This document shows positions 60,173 to 64,000 of a stretch of 64,000 nt of DNA, one piece after another (the first letter of the stretch is position 1; each line of letters starts with the position of its first letter). The position numbers and the translations under genes are program-made. The stretch is taken from assembly GCA_019022495.1 (NCBI GenBank), contig JAFEKR010000001.1, forward strand, positions 1,736,001 to 1,800,000, read 5' to 3'. This DNA is from Epichloe hybrida (taxonomy: Eukaryota; Ascomycota; Sordariomycetes; Hypocreales; Clavicipitaceae). Under the pieces are notes generated by a model. That model searched no databases. It was not told the origin of the DNA and saw only the letters and a program-made list of their open reading frames with translations.

Positions 60173-61454
60173 ATGTTGCTGAACGGCATTCAACTACAGA
60201 CAGCCGCAGCCATGGCTGTGGCCGTGTTTGCGTCGACTGTTCTTTCCGAGCACACCAGCAATTGGGCCGTCTTGGTCTGTACGTCGCGGTTTTGGTTCAA
60301 CTATCGTCACCTTGCAAACGTACTCTCCATCTATCGAACCGTCAAGCGGCTCGGCATCCCTGATTCGCAAATCATTCTCATGCTTCCCGACGACATGGCC
60401 TGTAATCCACGCAACGCATTTCCGGGCACCGTCTACAGCAATTCCGATCGAGCTGTCGATCTGTACGGAGACAATATCGAGGTCGACTATCGTGGGTATG
60501 AAGTCACAGTCGAAAACTTCATTCGACTATTGACCGACCGGGTTGGCGACGAGATGCCGCGTAGCAAACGCCTGCTAACAGACGAGCGAAGCAACATTCT
60601 GGTGTACATGACCGGGCATGGTGGAAATGAGTTTTTGAAGTTCCAGGATGCCGAGGAAATCGGTTCATTTGATCTTGCTGATGCATTTCAACAGATGTGG
60701 GAGAAGAAGAGGTACGTCGCCAAACGACGGATTTGCCCCCCGTGTTCGTCCCAAGGGAAACCGGGAGACGGAAAAAAAAAAAAAAAAAAAAAAAAGCAGC
60801 TAACCGACGACCTCTATCAGATACCACGAGATTCTTTTCATGATAGACACATGCCAAGCAAACACCATGTACAGCAGGCTCTACTCGCCCAACATAATTG
60901 CTACCGGGTCGTCAGAGCTGGACCAGTCATCGTACTCCCACCACGCTGACAACGACGTCGGCGTTGCAGTCATCGATCGATACACCTATTACAACTTGGA
61001 ATTCTTGGAGAATCAAGTCAGAGATCTCAACAGTCGTAAGACTGTGGGTGAGCTCTTTGACAGCTATGATTACGAGAAGATTCATTCACATGCTGGAGTA
61101 CGGTACGACCTCTTCCCGGGTGGTGCTGAGGGAGCTCGAAGTCGGTTGATCACCGACTTCTTCGGTAACATCCAGAATGTGGAAGTGGATCGGGATGCTA
61201 GTTCTTCACTGGACGAGCAGTTGCTCTCGTTGAGTAAGACTATCACGCTGCTAAGACAGAAGGAGGCGGAAGCAGATGCCGCTCGCAGAAACGCGACGTC
61301 TGCGCCTGCCAGTGTTCCTGACGAATCAGTCACCAAAATCCAGAGTGCGACAGTGCTGACTGGTAATAATTGGTGGACAAAGAAGGTTGTTGGCGCGAGT
61401 GCCCTCGCAGGCTGCGGCTTGCTATGGGGTCTCGGATCATTTATGGGAATATAA
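60173..61454 (+). CDS. gpi8: GPI-anchor transamidase catalytic subunit (GPI8)
   Basis: Two exons (60173-60711, 60821-61454) encode 390 residues, close to the usual ~400. A hydrophobic N-terminal signal ([17 protein letters not shown]) leads into [18 protein letters not shown], typical of the C13 caspase-like fold. Catalytic His149 is in [12 protein letters not shown] and catalytic Cys191 in [13 protein letters not shown]; the 42-residue spacing matches the yeast enzyme. [18 protein letters not shown] and the Asp/Ser-rich loop follow. The C-terminus has a hydrophobic segment ([19 protein letters not shown]), the single ER membrane anchor. The enzyme cleaves the GPI-attachment signal and links the anchor to protein in the ER lumen. 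A long A run lies in the intron (60774-60795). Confidence 0.95.
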
Positions 61455-62141
61455 ATAGCATTCAGGAAGGAAGGAGAAGGAGACGATTTCTCATGATCAA
61501 CACGCAGAGCTCATGAATCGTTTTTTTTTATCTTTTTCCCTTTGGCTGGTTAGTTACGCATCGCCTTTGAAAATCAAGGTTAGGGCGAACCCTGGGAATG
61601 GCGTTGGTTGTCATGTTGGAACTGTTGATGCATCCACAACGAGGTTGCATTGCGCATATGTCTTCATTTTATTGATAGATATACATATAATGTTCGTTTC
61701 TCAGGCTTTGGATATTCAGGTCCATGAACAATTGTGCAGACGCTGTCAATGTGCCTCGCGCATTATTCGAATCTCTATGGGATGGGTCGGGGAGGCCAAC
61801 GCCAGTGCGCGAGGATTTGCCTTAGTAAGCAAACCCGACCTCCACGAACTCTGAACTCTGAACTCTCATCACGAGCAAGTTCATGCAGCAAACCATACTT
61901 TCATTTCTATTACATGGCATTCCGCAAAAAGCTTGAGTGATGGACTACAGGTGATGTTGTGCCAGTCTGCGGCGTAGACTGCTTTTTGAACCAAATAATG
62001 GATCTTTCAAAAGTGAGTTTTACACTGAAGTTTTAAATACCTTCATGTCGCCAATAGCCCAGCCCCCCCCCCCCTTTTACTCAACTGCATCAAACGCCTC
62101 ACTTTCATGGCTTCAACTAGAACGCACGAGGCCTAACAGGA
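61455..62141. other. Intergenic between GPI8 and the TFIIIC-like gene
   Basis: GPI8 3' UTR and promoter of the last gene. A short GAACTCT repeat lies at about 61848-61867. No supported gene. Confidence 0.5.
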
Positions 62142-64000
62142 ATGGAACAGGCTCGGCCATTACAGCCGCTGAGGCTCAGAGCGCGCCCAATTGCGACTCG
62201 CGCGATATCATGGTCCTGCGACGCGGAATTAGCCGTTGCCACGGATGACACCATTCATGTATTCCTGCCCGAGTATCCACGACCAGGCAACTCCCCCGAG
62301 GACGCTGCCGACGAAGATGCCTTCCAGCCGCAGTTTACTCTCGCCCTCACAACGAGCGGCATCATTCGCCCAGATCCAGCCATCAACGGCCCGTTGTGCG
62401 CCTTTGCCGGCGTGAGTCTGCCTGGTCCTGATCCTGACGAGCCCCTCGTCTTCAAAGGCGTGGGGAGTGCAGAGGCCACCAGGTCGGGCTCCTCGCTGGG
62501 ACAGAGCCTCGGGGTAGAATGGTCGCCGAACGGGCTGGGGCAGAACTTGCGCCCCGTCCTGAGCATCGCGACTACATCCGGGAGCATCGTGACATTAGGT
62601 GAGCACATCGATAGCAGAACGGCCGTGGCCTCCAGTCTGCGATCACGCACGTTCAAGCATTGGAAAGTTCTTTGGGGCTTGGGCGCGCAGCTACCCATTC
62701 CCGATGGGGAGAGCGCCGCTGGATTTCGAAACATGAATGAGCGGATTGTTTCTTTCTCCTGGGCGAGAGAGATTGGGTCCGGGGTGGCTTTGCTAGCCTA
62801 CATGAATGATGAGCGGGAAGTTGTCATCATGGGTGTGCAGTTTCTGAAGAGGGTCCAGGAGGCGTCTGGGTCCATGAGTGAGGAGTTGGGGTGGGAAATA
62901 TTTGAGGTTGATAGATTCGACGGCAAGGGTCCTCATGATGTGGGTAGGGTCTTTGTTCCTACATTTCTCCATGTTCCTTTTTTTTTTTCCCCTGGGCGAT
63001 ACTATCGGCCCTCCCATGTTGGAGTGAGGCGAGCACAATGGCTAATCATGTTTTGACAGACGACCGACTCTGGCGATCCCGATTTCGTTCCCTCTGGTGG
63101 CGGATTTTGTCTCAAATGGAGCCCATGGTTTGTCACGAGAGAGGACCGGACAGCGACACTGGCCTATGTGGCGAGGAACTATGTTGGTTTCAGAAGAGTG
63201 ACTATTCAAGGGCCTTGGCTGCGAGGGCGGGATCCGACGATTCGGGTTGAGAAGTCCAATTCTGTGTCCATCTGCACCTTTCTCTCCGCAGATGCCTTTG
63301 TGGAATGGGAGGATGCTGTACGTCTTGAACCTCCTTGTCCCCTCCCATCTTGCAAAATGACGCAGTCACGGAAACTTTCTGGGTGCTGACCAGCTGGATG
63401 AGCAGGTATGGCAGGAGGGCGATTCACAAGTGGCCCGTGGCATAATAGCGACGCCTTTTGTTGTCAAGCCCTTCCAGGTCGATCTATGTGCGGATCCAAC
63501 GCAGCCCACGGCTCCGCACTCATCGGGGGACTGTTCGACGCTGTATCCCCAGCCAGAGGAGTTGTCGACGAATCCCATCACAGGCAAGCCCCCAAGATCA
63601 CGACACACGGCCCCCTAGTTCACTCGAACCCCCAAAGCAATCTCTAACCTTTCGACAGACCTGATCATCCATCATCCCGATCCATCGAACAGACCCTCAG
63701 AGCCACTCTACTCCCTCATCCGCCTGTCTGCCACCCCAACCAACCAAGACTGGTACCAAACCAACCTGCTCTCGCAGGACAAACTTCCGCAATGGGCCGA
63801 GCGAGTCCGCCGTGCCACAGCCCGCGAAGTGCCACGAGTCGAGGCCCTGGGCGGCATCGACTCGGGATCCGATACCGACTCCGAGTTCGACGAGCCAGAA
63901 GTCGACATGACCATGACGCCGGACGAGGACCGCCTCTCCAAAGTCCATCCCTATCGCTTCCGCCTCTGGGGCATGGCTGCCTCCCCCGGAGACGGGTGCG
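62142..64000 (+). CDS. TFIIIC delta-like 90-kDa subunit, N-terminal part (runs off the end)
   Basis: Exons read as 62142-62939, 63060-63317, 63394-63583 and 63659 to beyond 64000. The beginning, ISWSCDAELAVATDDTIHVFLP, matches the N-terminal WD40-like domain of the TFIIIC delta/Sfc9 family. EWSPNGLGQNLRPVLSI and KWSPWFVTREDRTATLAYVA are further blades. The last exon has RLSATPTNQDWYQTNLL, an acidic DSGSDTDSEFDE run and HPYRFRLWGMAASPGDG, a strong family hallmark. The third intron (63584-63658) uses a GC donor (ACAG/GCAAGC) with a CTAAC branch point and CAG acceptor; this is the only reading that removes the in-frame TAG and joins both frames. TFIIIC recruits Pol III to tRNA genes. Truncated by the window edge. 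Confidence 0.82.

Noticed and set aside
63408..63647. Alternate frame at 63408-63647 as exon 3 of the TFIIIC-like gene
   Set aside because: It would give a frame mismatch with the following exon; the other frame with a GC-AG intron links both family-like ends.

Overview
This window comes from a filamentous ascomycete (Pezizomycotina, most likely Sordariomycetes). The evidence is: genes with short introns (about 50-120 bp, GTRNGT donors, CTRAC branch points, YAG acceptors); a cytoplasmic dynein heavy chain and a 358-residue Hog1 kinase of the filamentous-fungal type; and an AT-rich block with the signature of repeat-induced point mutation (RIP). Exons were assembled by hand from reading frames and splice consensus.

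Layout. 1-6170 is a heavily RIP-mutated Ty3/gypsy-like retrotransposon relic; remnants of the zinc knuckle, protease, reverse transcriptase, RNase H and integrase are readable on the + strand. 6171-9798 is a long gene-free, pyrimidine-rich upstream region leading into the HOG1 MAP kinase (9 exons, +). 12467-14663 (-) is a broken ABCC transporter with four frameshifts and loss of its whole second half. Next come a mitochondrial-type phosphopantetheinyl transferase (-), a DUF1774-like membrane protein (-), a repeat-rich spacer, and the roughly 13 kb dynein heavy chain gene (-). A glutamine/histidine-rich protein with a FAR1/WRKY-GCM1-like zinc domain follows (-).

From 37.5 to 45.4 kb the region is more accessory: a decayed C2H2 zinc-finger gene (in-frame stop plus frameshifts), a quinone-oxidoreductase-like MDR enzyme (+), and two divergently transcribed paralogues of a protein family I do not recognise. 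They share an N-terminal globular domain, an intron at the same place, and an acidic linker plus coiled coil. From 45.9 to 64 kb most genes are housekeeping: a UBE2G1/Ubc15-like E2, ALG1, SNU23, DPH5, an APH-family kinase, an F-box-like protein, GPI8, and the start of a TFIIIC 90-kDa-like subunit that runs off the end. A dynamin-like GTPase with an FG/GLFG-like tail lies among them.

The genes do not form one pathway. ALG1 (N-glycan core) and GPI8 (GPI anchoring) both act at the ER; dynein and the dynamin serve transport and membranes; SNU23, DPH5 and TFIIIC serve RNA processing, translation and Pol III transcription. The most novel items are the divergent paralogue pair (42470-45406) and the FG-tailed dynamin (49086-51956).
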